The position numbers and the translations under genes were made by a program. Shown here in pieces: positions 8,344 through 16,547 of a stretch of 64,000 nt of DNA. The notes beneath the pieces were generated by a model. That model was given only the letters and a program-made list of their open reading frames with translations, was not told the DNA's origin and did no database searches. The stretch is taken from assembly GCF_016757965.1 (NCBI RefSeq), contig NZ_JAEKIW010000001.1, forward strand, positions 62,001-126,000. The letters run 5' to 3'. The stretch is from Archaeoglobus neptunius. Its GTDB lineage: Archaea; Halobacteriota; Archaeoglobi; Archaeoglobales; Archaeoglobaceae. The first letter of the stretch is position 1. Each line of letters opens with the position of its first letter.

Positions 8344-8690
8344 TTAAATGGAGCCTTTTTCCATCGGAGTACTTACTACTCTGTTGTACTCCTCCTCGCT
8401 AGGACGCTGAGGCTCGTAGGTGATGAGCCTTTCATAAGATTGATGTAATCCCCACTTCTCGTACAGGGTTTGATAGACATCCCTTGCGAGCTTCTCTTCC
8501 TCTCTCATATACAGTATACCTTGTCATTCAGATTTCTGGCCGGTATCTGGTAAACGAGTTGGCTGATGGTATCAACACTTACCACTCCATGCTAACCGGT
8601 ATTTTTGCCATCTGTTGATTGCTTTGAACGCATCCAGCTGCAAGTACAGCAAAAATAATCAATAACACAACAAATTTTGCCCTCGTTCAT
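8344..8690 (-). pseudogene. Broken DUF2202-family lipoprotein gene
   Basis: On the minus strand, three frames together give a degraded protein. The first has a lipoprotein signal (KFVVLLIIFAVLAAGCVQS, with an LAAGC lipobox). A short middle piece follows in a second frame. Then a third frame holds LYMREEEKLARDVYQTLYEK, the hallmark of DUF2202 (a ferritin-like helical domain), and stops shortly after at 8344. At least two frameshifts separate the parts, and the C-terminal half of the domain is missing. The ATG at 8690 is itself out of frame with the signal peptide. There is no second copy in the window. It follows the tRNA gene, a common site of insertion and decay. Confidence 0.7.
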
Positions 8691-8883
8691 ACAACCTTCG
8701 TTCAGATCATGCAATTGCATTTATTGCATCAAATTTATTTAAATTTTTAGGAGATTGGTAGTTTCTGGTTTCAAATCTACAGCAAATGGCCTTTCTCCAT
8801 TTTCATTTAGATCATTTCAGATTTTCTGGAAATTTCTGCATCTCGGTAAAAAGAGATATATATCTTTAGAGACATATTTTCGC

Positions 8884-10332
8884 ATGGAGGAATCCACCCG
8901 TATCCTCATTTCTTCAGGAATTCCGGGGTTTGATGAGATTCTGGGAGGAGGTCTTGTCAAAGGATGGTCTTATCTGCTTAAAGGTGCGCCAGGAAGCGGC
9001 AAAACAGTATTTGGTTTGCAGTTTCTGAGAGAGGGTGTAAGAAATGGAGAGAAAGTTGTTTACATTTCTTTTGATGAGTCTAAAGAAGAAGTGCAGATGC
9101 AGGCAGAATTGTTTGGTTGGAACATAAACGAACCGAACTTTTACTTTGTCGACAAGGTTGAGAAGATGGACATCCTAACGTCTGACCTCATGTTCGTTGA
9201 TTTTGATTCAATCAGTGAAATTCACGACATCATAGAGTCTGTAGTTTCAGTCAGGGAGCTTGAAAATGCGAGCAGAGTTTTCATCGATGGGATAGGAATA
9301 CTGCGAGACGCTTCGCGAGATCCGGCGATTTACAGGCGTATAATGGCGTCCATAATACGGTTTCTCAACAGCATGGGAATCACGAGCATTATAGCGGAAG
9401 AATATACGGGTGATATAGGAAAAGAGATAATCAGCTATCTGACAAGTGGTGAGTTTTTGCTTGAGAGGGTCGTGAGGGGTGATGGGGAAGTCCTCAGAGC
9501 GATAAACGTTCTTAAATATCGCGGTGGAAAAGCGTGGCTTGGCAGGCATTATCTGGACATAACCGATAATGGAATCATTGTTTATCCGATCATCCCGGTA
9601 ACGGGCATTTCTGATGGTGAAAGGAGTCTGATTTCAACCGGAAACAAAGAGTTTGACTCCATGCTCGGTGGAGGGATATATGAGGGGTCAAGTGTACTAA
9701 TCACGGGTAAAAGCGGAGTAGGGAAGACGAACATGTCCCTTCAGATACTCGTTGCCAACGACAGGAGAGGAAAAACAGGCATTCTCTACACCTTCGAGGA
9801 GAGTGAAGAAGAAATCCGGGAAAGAATTGAAAACATATTTAATTACAAACCTTCGAGACTGATCATAAAGCCCCTGTCCCCGTACGGAATGAATTTGGGA
9901 CGGTTCTACCGGATGGTCGTGGAAGATGTTGAAAATTACGCTCCGGCAGTTGTGGTGATAGACCCACTCAACGCTCTTGTACGAATGAGCATATCCTTCG
10001 AAGAGCTCAGAAGAGCAATGGATCTACTAGAATCGTACATCTCTTCAAAGAAAACGATAAGCATAAGCATTATTGAAGTCGGTGAGGCTGTTGGTGATTT
10101 CTACCTAACCGGTGCTGGAATAAGTTACTTCGCCGACTATATGGTCGTTGGGAGATACATGGAACTTCACGGAGAGATTCAAAAGGTCATTGCAGTTATG
10201 AAGAACAGATTTGGAGATCATGAGCGTACGCTGAGGGTTCTCGAAATAAAGGAGGGTGAAGGGATCAGGATTGGAGAACCGCTGAAAAGATATACTGGCC
10301 TTATGGGTGCATCTCTCGAAAAAATCGATTAA
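8884..10332 (+). CDS. Two-domain KaiC-like RecA-superfamily ATPase
   Basis: The 482-residue protein has two KaiC-type domains. Domain 1 carries Walker A GAPGSGKT at residues 34-41. Domain 2 starts near residue 245 and carries GKSGVGKTN, with a Walker B-like VVVIDPLNAL. Both nucleotide sites look intact, but the Ser/Thr phosphorylation pair of cyanobacterial KaiC is not recognisable. Archaeal KaiC-like proteins often act in signal transduction or chemosensory contexts; no partner gene is adjacent here. The start at 8884 was chosen over upstream in-frame codons because a TATA box (AGATATATAT, about 8853-8862) lies about 26 nt ahead and LISSGIPGFDEILGGG is the usual N-terminal motif. The transcript is probably leaderless. 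Confidence 0.85.
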   Translation: MEESTRILISSGIPGFDEILGGGLVKGWSYLLKGAPGSGKTVFGLQFLREGVRNGEKVVYISFDESKEEVQMQAELFGWNINEPNFYFVDKVEKMDILTSDLMFVDFDSISEIHDIIESVVSVRELENASRVFIDGIGILRDASRDPAIYRRIMASIIRFLNSMGITSIIAEEYTGDIGKEIISYLTSGEFLLERVVRGDGEVLRAINVLKYRGGKAWLGRHYLDITDNGIIVYPIIPVTGISDGERSLISTGNKEFDSMLGGGIYEGSSVLITGKSGVGKTNMSLQILVANDRRGKTGILYTFEESEEEIRERIENIFNYKPSRLIIKPLSPYGMNLGRFYRMVVEDVENYAPAVVVIDPLNALVRMSISFEELRRAMDLLESYISSKKTISISIIEVGEAVGDFYLTGAGISYFADYMVVGRYMELHGEIQKVIAVMKNRFGDHERTLRVLEIKEGEGIRIGEPLKRYTGLMGASLEKID

Positions 10333-10341
10333 ATTTAAAAA

Positions 10342-10755
10342 TTAAACGTTTTTTCCAAGTTCTCTGGCGATGTTCAGCAGCATTCCAAGAGCCTTCTGAA
10401 CTTCTGGCTCTCTGAGGGCTTTCATCAATCCGACGACGCCCACGGGTTCTGGTTCCCTCTCACATCTGCAGATGGCATCTCCAAGGGCGTTTAGAAGCAT
10501 AAGCGCCCTGTCACTTGTGAACTTCGTCGAGAGAAGACCTATGTTGGTGAGCATCTCCATATTTCTGTCAACAACGGCATCGCTTATCGAATCCTGAACA
10601 AGCTTTATAAGTGCTGAAAATCCCAGCAGTGCATCAAGGTTACCACTTTTTTCGAGCCAAACGAGCTTGTCGATCGCCTCGGAAATATGCTCTATGTTTT
10701 CGGCAATTTTCCTGATCAGTGGTTCGAGTTCCTTCATGATGTCTTCATCCGCCAT
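10342..10755 (-). CDS. DUF1641 family protein
   Basis: A soluble, mainly helical 137-residue protein with the DUF1641 pattern of a central helix pair and a C-terminal GVVGLMKALREPEVQKALG segment that is strongly conserved in the family. It contains one CRC pair (DAICRCE). DUF1641 proteins commonly lie beside, or are fused to, sulfide:quinone oxidoreductase-like or formate dehydrogenase subunits, and here it is the last gene of the DsrE-TusA-SQR operon, 9 nt after the flavoprotein. An accessory role for the neighbouring flavoprotein is inferred from context. Confidence 0.85.
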   Translation of the reverse strand: MADEDIMKELEPLIRKIAENIEHISEAIDKLVWLEKSGNLDALLGFSALIKLVQDSISDAVVDRNMEMLTNIGLLSTKFTSDRALMLLNALGDAICRCEREPEPVGVVGLMKALREPEVQKALGMLLNIARELGKNV

Positions 10756-10764
10756 GTTCTCACC

Positions 10765-11907
10765 TCAGAGCATACCTCTGGCAGTAAGCCAGAACATTCT
10801 GTTGTAGGCCAGTTTCATCCAGTGTATAAACTTGTTCGGTTTAACGAGCCTTGGTGGGGTTTCGTAGTCGAACCAGATGTACGTTGCCTCTCCAAAGCCC
10901 GTCTCTATAAAGCACATAGCCTTACCGAAATATCTTGCTGTTGGGGGAAGCCCCTTTATCTCAGCAGCTATGTTCTCTGCAACAACCTCTGCTTCGAAGT
11001 GTGCAACACTTCCAGCCTTGCTAACCGGCAGATTTGTTGCATCACCAACCACATAGACATTCTCGTACCCTTCAGCTTTCAGGGTAAATCTGTCCGTTGG
11101 AACCCACCCCTCTTTATCGCCCAGACCGGAATCGATGATAACCTGCGATCCCCTGTGAGGGGGGATGGATATCAGCAGATCGTAGGGCTCTTCCTCGCCT
11201 TCGAGTGTGACTATCACCTTTTTTTCGGGATCAATCTCGACAGGGTTGAAAAATGTCTTGTAGCCTATGTTTCTTTCCTCAAACATCTGCTGAACGAGCT
11301 CGGATACGGTCTCCATTGTGAAAATCCTGTTTATCGGATATGTGTAGAGAAGCTCCACCTCTTTCCGCACTCCATGGATTTTGAAAAATTCATCCAGCAT
11401 GAAGGTAACTTCGATTGGTGCTACCGGACATTTGTGTGGGATACCCATTACACTGATAACGACCTTTCCTTTTCTGAAAGCCGCAAGCTCATCCCTGAGT
11501 CTTTTGGCCCCATCTAGGTTGTAGAACCAGTGTCCCCCCTCAACGAGTCCGGGCATTTCTTCTGGAACGACTCTTGATCCGGTGGCAATAACAAGATAGT
11601 CGTAATCCAGCGCTTCACCCGTATCAAGCTCAACCCTGCTTTTCTCCGTGTCAATTCTGGTTGCTCTGGCAATTTTCAGCTCCAGCTGCGGGTCAAGGAG
11701 ATACCTGATATCTTTTAAAATGTCATTCTCCTCAACTCTGTTGAAGGCCAGGTAAAGAAGTCCGGGCTCGTAGAGCTGCTTTTCCCGATCGGAAACAATT
11801 GTCACCGAAACTCTTTTCTCTCTGATTTCTTCCCTCAACCTCATTGCGAGGTAGTTTGCAGTAATTGTTCCTGCAACTCCTCCGCCGACTATTACAATGC
11901 TTTTCAT
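10765..11907 (-). CDS. Sulfide:quinone oxidoreductase-like FAD flavoprotein
   Basis: The 380-residue protein has the SQR/NDH-2 fold. An N-terminal FAD site IVIVGGGVAGTITANYLA is followed by YDYLVIATGSRVVPE, GIPHKCPVAPIE with a Cys at the place of an SQR active-site cysteine, YVVGDATNLPVSKAGSVAHFEA, and CFIETGFGEATYI with another Cys near the C terminus. These features fit SQR-type oxidation of sulfide or reduced sulfur carriers with electrons to the membrane quinone. The C-terminal region has aromatic and amphipathic segments (FIHWMKLAYNRMFWL) suited to membrane contact. It sits third in the operon after DsrE and TusA, suggesting that it acts on protein-bound persulfide or sulfide. Exact substrate is uncertain. 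Confidence 0.8.
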   Translation of the reverse strand: MKSIVIVGGGVAGTITANYLAMRLREEIREKRVSVTIVSDREKQLYEPGLLYLAFNRVEENDILKDIRYLLDPQLELKIARATRIDTEKSRVELDTGEALDYDYLVIATGSRVVPEEMPGLVEGGHWFYNLDGAKRLRDELAAFRKGKVVISVMGIPHKCPVAPIEVTFMLDEFFKIHGVRKEVELLYTYPINRIFTMETVSELVQQMFEERNIGYKTFFNPVEIDPEKKVIVTLEGEEEPYDLLISIPPHRGSQVIIDSGLGDKEGWVPTDRFTLKAEGYENVYVVGDATNLPVSKAGSVAHFEAEVVAENIAAEIKGLPPTARYFGKAMCFIETGFGEATYIWFDYETPPRLVKPNKFIHWMKLAYNRMFWLTARGML

Positions 11908-11908
11908 A

Positions 11909-12130
11909 TTACTTCAACTTTTTGATGACGATTCTCCAGTAATCGTCCTCTTTCTTCACTTCCACAAGCTCATGACCGGCTTTTTTGACCCACTCAGGTA
12001 TATCCTTTGCACTGCTTTCATCGCTGGAAAGCACCTCAATTATTTCTCCTACCTCAACCTGCTTTAACGTTTTGATCATTTCCATCAGCGGGCCAGGACA
12101 GTAACTTCCTCTCGCGTCAACCACTACCAT
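11909..12130 (-). CDS. tusA: TusA/SirA-family sulfur carrier protein
   Basis: This 73-residue protein has the TusA signature with the reactive Cys in DARGSYCPGPLMEMIKTL (CPxP motif) and the usual ending with PEWVKKAGHELVEVKKEDDY. TusA proteins carry sulfur as a persulfide between sulfurtransferases. ATG 12130 was chosen because a GGGGGTGAT site precedes it by 5 nt; the GTG at 12145 lies within that site. It lies 20 nt after the DsrE gene and 2 nt before the flavoprotein gene, so it belongs to the same transcript. Confidence 0.9.
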   Translation of the reverse strand: MVVVDARGSYCPGPLMEMIKTLKQVEVGEIIEVLSSDESSAKDIPEWVKKAGHELVEVKKEDDYWRIVIKKLK

Positions 12131-12150
12131 CTCGATCACCCCCAAAAAAT

Positions 12151-12534
12151 TTAGATAAACAGAACCTTTGCATCCTCCACCATGCCTAAAAATTTCGTTA
12201 CTCCAATCACGTCGTCGAATACATCGACGAATTCATCTAGACTCATTTTCAGCATGTCCATTATCATCCCGCAGGCGTAGATTTTGAGATTGCCCACTTC
12301 CTTCGCCTGCTTCAGAACATCCACGAACAGTGGTGCATTTGCCTGTATCATACCCTTGCCAAGTTCTCCAGCCTTCCAGGCCTTATTCTCCACCACATCT
12401 TTTTTGAATGCCATCAGTCCATCCATTGTTGCGAAAAGCAGCACTTCACCAAAGGTTGCTGCTGTGCTTGCGATAATGCTCGCAGCCTGAACTTTCTCCA
12501 ACTCACCACTTGCCAGAACAATTGCCAGTTTCAT
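12151..12534 (-). CDS. DsrE/DsrF-like family protein
   Basis: The 127-residue protein has the DsrE-like alpha/beta fold pattern: MKLAIVLASGELEKVQAA, an EVLLFATMDGLMAFKK segment, NLKIYACGMIMDML with a conserved Cys (the position used as a sulfur acceptor in several family members), and a hydrophobic C terminus. It resembles the DsrE2-type or peroxiredoxin-like subgroup that co-occurs with TusA. It is the first gene of the four-gene sulfur-relay operon and has GGTGATAG directly ahead of its ATG. Upstream lies about 230 bp of AT-rich DNA. Sulfur transfer to TusA is the likely role, inferred from family and neighbour. Confidence 0.85.
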   Translation of the reverse strand: MKLAIVLASGELEKVQAASIIASTAATFGEVLLFATMDGLMAFKKDVVENKAWKAGELGKGMIQANAPLFVDVLKQAKEVGNLKIYACGMIMDMLKMSLDEFVDVFDDVIGVTKFLGMVEDAKVLFI

Positions 12535-12764
12535 CCTATCACCTATCCTATTTATGTCTTAATTTAGATAAAGCTATTTTGGTCTTGACATATATGTAAA
12601 AAACAAATCTTTAGCTCATTTTGTTAATAAATAATAACCTACTAACTAATAAATGAAAACCTCAGGAGCATTTTTGGCTATTTTGAGAGAATCTATCTTA
12701 AAATATAATTAAAATTTAAAAGTGCTCAAAGCTTTTTTATCTCATGATGGTGAAGAGAATATAG

Positions 12765-13079
12765 ATGGTCTATTTCCTCGTACCGCAGATCCCGATAATA
12801 TTGAGTGATGGCAGATGTGTTTATCTGGATGCACATTTCACGATGTATCTTGAAAAGAAGTTCAGAGCTGCCAGTTTGATAAAGGATCACAGTAAGATAA
12901 CATCCAGTTCGAAAAATGGAATAGTACTGGAACCCAACCTTCTCCCTTCGGAACTCGGTGAATTTGTTGAGAATCTCGTTGCTGAGACCAACATCGAGTT
13001 GAGCGCTATTCCGAACTTATTTATAACTATTGCCAAATTCCTGAAAGGAAAAAATTTTATTTGTAGATACAGAAGATAA
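12765..13079 (+). CDS. Small protein of unknown function upstream of the amidohydrolase
   Basis: A 104-residue frame ends 3 nt before the amidohydrolase start. It begins with a hydrophobic segment (MVYFLVPQIPIIL) and has no cysteine or metal motif. A GGTGA site (12749-12753) and a TATA-like ATTTAAAAG (about 12713-12721) at suitable distances support a real gene. No family is recognised. The tight spacing suggests co-transcription with the amidohydrolase. Confidence 0.5.
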   Translation: MVYFLVPQIPIILSDGRCVYLDAHFTMYLEKKFRAASLIKDHSKITSSSKNGIVLEPNLLPSELGEFVENLVAETNIELSAIPNLFITIAKFLKGKNFICRYRR

Positions 13080-13082
13080 CCG

Positions 13083-14348
13083 ATGATTCTCATAAGAGAT
13101 GCGAAGGTTTTAACGCCGTCAGGTGTGAAGAAAACTAATGTTCTGATCGAGGAAAACAGAATTTCTGCTGTTGGCGATGTTGCTGAAAAGGGAGATGTAG
13201 TCATCGAAGGTAAGGGGAAAGCGGTAATTCCGGGATTTTTCAACACACATACACATGCCGCCATGACTCTTTTCAGGAGCTACGCAGACGACATGGTTCT
13301 GCACGAATGGCTTGAGAAAAAGATATGGCCGCTTGAGGCGAAGCTTGATGATGAAGCGGTGTACTGGGGAACAAAGCTGGCATGCATTGAGATGCTCAAA
13401 AGCGGCACGGTCTTTTTCAATGACATGTACTTCTACCCATCAGCAATTGCCAGAGCCGCTGAAGAGTGCGGGATGAGGGCGTGTGTATCAGCGGCATTTT
13501 TTGATTTCTTCAATCCTGACCTGCTCGAAGAGAATCTAAAAAAAGCGGTTAAAGAGCTCAAAAAGATTGAGCGGTACAGTGTGATGAGATCAATAGGACC
13601 TCATGCCGTTTATACCGTCAGCATCGAAGGACTAAGGAGGGCAGCAGAGATTGCGGATGAGATGGACATATATGTACATTTTCACTTGGCCGAAACCGAG
13701 AAAGAGGTTCTCGACTTTAAAAAACAGCACGGTAAACCGATAGCTCTGGCTCTGGACGAAATTGGCTTTTTGAGCAGAAGACTTATAACCGCTCACTGTG
13801 TGTGGCTTGAGGATGGAGAGATAGAGCTTCTCTCAAGAAGAGGGGTGACGGTATCGCACTGTCCAACGAGCAACATGAAGCTGTGTGTCGGTAAGGCCAT
13901 AAACTACGGTAAAATGAAGAGGGCAGGTGTCAACTTCACCATCGGAACTGATGGGGCGGCGAGCAACAACAATCTGGATATCCTCGAGGAAATGAAGTTT
14001 GCAGCACTTCTGCAAAAATTTTACTACAGCGATCCAACTTTGATGGGCTCGGATGAGGTTTTTGAGGCTGCTACTATCAACGCTGCAAGGGCCTTTAACC
14101 TGAATTCGGGCAGAATTGAGGAGGGCTGTCTGGCAGATCTGGTCATCGTTGACCTTAAAAAACCTTACTTACAGCCAGACCACAATCTCGTGGCCAGTTT
14201 GGTTTACTCTGCAACGTCAGGATGCGTCGATACGGTGATAATTGACGGTACGATAGTGGTTGAGAACGGCTACTTCCGGGGTGATGCTGGGGCCGAGGAA
14301 AAGATAATTGAGAAAGCCTCGAGGGTGGCGGAGAAGCTTACAGGTTGA
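13083..14348 (+). CDS. mtaD: 5-methylthioadenosine/S-adenosylhomocysteine deaminase-type amidohydrolase
   Basis: The 421-residue enzyme is a metal-dependent amidohydrolase of the TrzN/MtaD group (archaeal members include DadD). Motifs in order: GFFNTHTHAAMTLFRS (metal ligands HxH), HFHLAETEKEV, ITAHCVWLEDGE, SHCPTSNMKLCVG, and GTDGAASNNNLDIL with the catalytic Asp. The length is typical. It probably deaminates 5'-methylthioadenosine, S-adenosylhomocysteine or 5'-deoxyadenosine to the inosine forms in recycling of SAM by-products. The last 11 bp overlap the convergent small membrane protein gene. Confidence 0.87.
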   Translation: MILIRDAKVLTPSGVKKTNVLIEENRISAVGDVAEKGDVVIEGKGKAVIPGFFNTHTHAAMTLFRSYADDMVLHEWLEKKIWPLEAKLDDEAVYWGTKLACIEMLKSGTVFFNDMYFYPSAIARAAEECGMRACVSAAFFDFFNPDLLEENLKKAVKELKKIERYSVMRSIGPHAVYTVSIEGLRRAAEIADEMDIYVHFHLAETEKEVLDFKKQHGKPIALALDEIGFLSRRLITAHCVWLEDGEIELLSRRGVTVSHCPTSNMKLCVGKAINYGKMKRAGVNFTIGTDGAASNNNLDILEEMKFAALLQKFYYSDPTLMGSDEVFEAATINAARAFNLNSGRIEEGCLADLVIVDLKKPYLQPDHNLVASLVYSATSGCVDTVIIDGTIVVENGYFRGDAGAEEKIIEKASRVAEKLTG

Positions 14349-14628
14349 GGGCAAAGGTCCAGCTGATATACCAGCTCGAGAAAGTAAGAAACGCAACACC
14401 TGCCCAGTCCTTGCCTTCCAGCTCAACTCCAATTTTTGGCATAATGAATTTCTGGAGGTATATCATGAATACCAGAATTATTATGCCGAACGCATCTCTC
14501 TGCCTCATCTCGCCCGTGACAAGAAAAGAGAGTATTCCCGCAATCACACCCATACCTATTGGTAAAAGTGTTTTCTTGAGCTCTCTTGCCATGTCATATT
14601 CTTCCTGCTCACCTTTTTCCGTCACCAT
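14338..14628 (-). CDS. Small membrane protein, EMC6-like archaeal type
   Basis: The 96-residue product has a charged N terminus and three hydrophobic segments: LLPIGMGVIAGILSFLV, FGIIILVFMIYLQKFIM and VAFLTFSSWYISWTFAL. The order, size and final W-x-x-x-W segment fit the archaeal EMC6-like family, which is thought to act with membrane-protein insertases. That assignment is from pattern memory. ATG 14628 follows GGTGAT by 3 nt; the stop of thrS lies at 14631-14633, so this gene is translated directly after thrS. Confidence 0.55.
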   Translation of the reverse strand: MVTEKGEQEEYDMARELKKTLLPIGMGVIAGILSFLVTGEMRQRDAFGIIILVFMIYLQKFIMPKIGVELEGKDWAGVAFLTFSSWYISWTFALNL

Positions 14629-14630
14629 TA

Positions 14631-16490
14631 TCACCTGAAACTGGGGCGAGTTGATAAAAGCTTTGGCATCGGCAACGGCATGTATGGTCTACCCTCACAC
14701 TCTTTCTTTATCCTCTCTACCAGTTCTTCGACAGTCATTTCAACCTTTTTCTGCACTTTCTGGGTTGATTCTTCCCTTACAGTAACTGTAAGCTTTCCGC
14801 TTTCAACCTCCCTGTCTCCTATTACCACGATATAGGGGATCCATTCAGTCTGTGCGTCTCTGATTTTTTTATTTAAGGTCTCTTTTCTATCGTCCACATC
14901 TACTCTGATCTCTGCCCCCTCAAGTTCCTCAGCGATTTTCAACGCATACTCCAGAAATCTCTCGCTCACGGGAACAATTCTCACCTGTGTTGGGCTGAGC
15001 CAGACCGGAAGCATGGGAAGCTTACCTTCGTCAAGCATGTACTTTGCCTTCTCGAGAAGTGCGTACATAACTCTCTCCACCGCTCCGCTGACGGAGCAGT
15101 GCAGGATGTAGGGATGCTTTTCTCCCCCATCCGCATCAACGTAGGTAATTCCATATCTTTCAGCGTTCTCAACATCTATCTGGACAGTTGATAGGGCTGA
15201 AGCCTTGTCCAGCGCATCGACAAAGTTGAACTCGAACTTTAGGACAAAGTAGAAAAAGCGGTGGTCCCACATTTCGATTAGAATTGGTTTGTTGAGAACC
15301 TCAACAAGACCGTGTACGAAGTCCCTGTTTTCCTCGTAGAAGTCTCTTGTTACTCTGACAGCCACTTCATAGTCCTCGGGATCGATTCCAATCTCTCTCA
15401 GGACTTCTACGGAAAGGCGGTACTGGTTGAAGAACTCATCCATTGCCTGCTTCATGTCCTTCGCAACGGTGTGCATATCGGGCATAGTGAAGGCTCTCAG
15501 TCGTCTGAGTCCGACAAGCTCACCCCTCTGCTCTTTCCTGAAGGAATATCTTGTCAGCTCATAGATTTTAAGTGGAAGATTTCGGTAGGTTATTGTTGAA
15601 TTTGAGAGCATGAGAAACTGTCCAAAACATGCTGCGAACCGCAGGAAAAACTCCCTTTTGTCTCCTTTTATTATATACTGCCTTGCCGGAAATCTCTCGA
15701 GGTACCTTCTGAGAGTGGGATGGTTGCGGTCATACATTATGGGAGTCTCAACCTCCATTGCTCCGTAATCAATGCATTTTCTTGTTATGAACTGCTCAAG
15801 AAGCGTTTTAATAAGCCTGCCTTTCGGGTAGTACCTTATATGCCCCGAATCACTTGCAGGCTCATAGTCGGCAATTTCAAGCCTTTTCATGTACTCCACA
15901 TGTGGTGGGACTGCATCTACTGCCCTTCTTTTGGAAATTTCATAATTTACAAACTTTTTCAGCTTCTCATATCCTGTGAAATCAAATCTTTCTACCTCAA
16001 CAAGCTGCCTGTCTGGAGTGAGAATGTACCAGTAACTGACGACTTTTTCTTCCTCATCTTTAAGTGCCTTCGTAATCTCCGCTTCAGCCTCACCGCCAAT
16101 CTCTCTGGATAATTCACTCAGTGGATGACCCTTGCATGAAATCCGGAATGATTTGTACCATCCAAACGGGGAGCGGTGAACCTCAAAATCCGAAAGCTCA
16201 ATCTCAAGTTTTTTCAACAAATCAACTGCCGTTTCAGCATCCGCCAGATTGGATGAAAGGTGGGCGTACGGATAGATCATTATCCTCTCGGCATTGACTT
16301 TTTCAGCAACCTCTCTAATGGCATCAGCGGCCTTTTTGACAACATCCTCGTTATCTCCTTTCTCCACCGACGTAAAGACTACAAGAACCTCTTCAACCCT
16401 TTCGCCCTTTCCTTCGAAAGGTTCCGCAACTTTTGTCTTCTTTTTTACCTCATATTCCATGTAATCGGCATGAATGAGCAGGAGTTTCAT
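14631..16490 (-). CDS. thrS: Threonyl-tRNA synthetase, archaeal type
   Basis: The 619-residue enzyme charges tRNA-Thr. The first 140 or so residues ([15 protein letters not shown] to the PFGWYKSF segment) form the archaea-specific editing domain related to D-aminoacyl-tRNA deacylase. The class II catalytic core follows, with motif 2 near [18 protein letters not shown] and motif 3 near [17 protein letters not shown]. The C-terminal anticodon-binding domain starts at [19 protein letters not shown]. Length matches archaeal ThrRS (about 610-630). The gene has its own promoter region (about 57 bp, with a TTTATTATT element near 16517) and is followed with minimal spacing by the EMC6-like gene. Confidence 0.95.
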   Translation of the reverse strand: MKLLLIHADYMEYEVKKKTKVAEPFEGKGERVEEVLVVFTSVEKGDNEDVVKKAADAIREVAEKVNAERIMIYPYAHLSSNLADAETAVDLLKKLEIELSDFEVHRSPFGWYKSFRISCKGHPLSELSREIGGEAEAEITKALKDEEEKVVSYWYILTPDRQLVEVERFDFTGYEKLKKFVNYEISKRRAVDAVPPHVEYMKRLEIADYEPASDSGHIRYYPKGRLIKTLLEQFITRKCIDYGAMEVETPIMYDRNHPTLRRYLERFPARQYIIKGDKREFFLRFAACFGQFLMLSNSTITYRNLPLKIYELTRYSFRKEQRGELVGLRRLRAFTMPDMHTVAKDMKQAMDEFFNQYRLSVEVLREIGIDPEDYEVAVRVTRDFYEENRDFVHGLVEVLNKPILIEMWDHRFFYFVLKFEFNFVDALDKASALSTVQIDVENAERYGITYVDADGGEKHPYILHCSVSGAVERVMYALLEKAKYMLDEGKLPMLPVWLSPTQVRIVPVSERFLEYALKIAEELEGAEIRVDVDDRKETLNKKIRDAQTEWIPYIVVIGDREVESGKLTVTVREESTQKVQKKVEMTVEELVERIKKECEGRPYMPLPMPKLLSTRPSFR

Positions 16491-16547
16491 GCAACAGCAA
16501 ACAGCTAGAGAATAATAAAGTTTTCCGAAATAAAAAGGAGAAAAATT

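Noticed and set aside
10687-11517. 276-codon open frame antisense to the SQR-like gene
   Set aside because: It lies over well-conserved flavoprotein motifs and has a composition typical of shadow frames.
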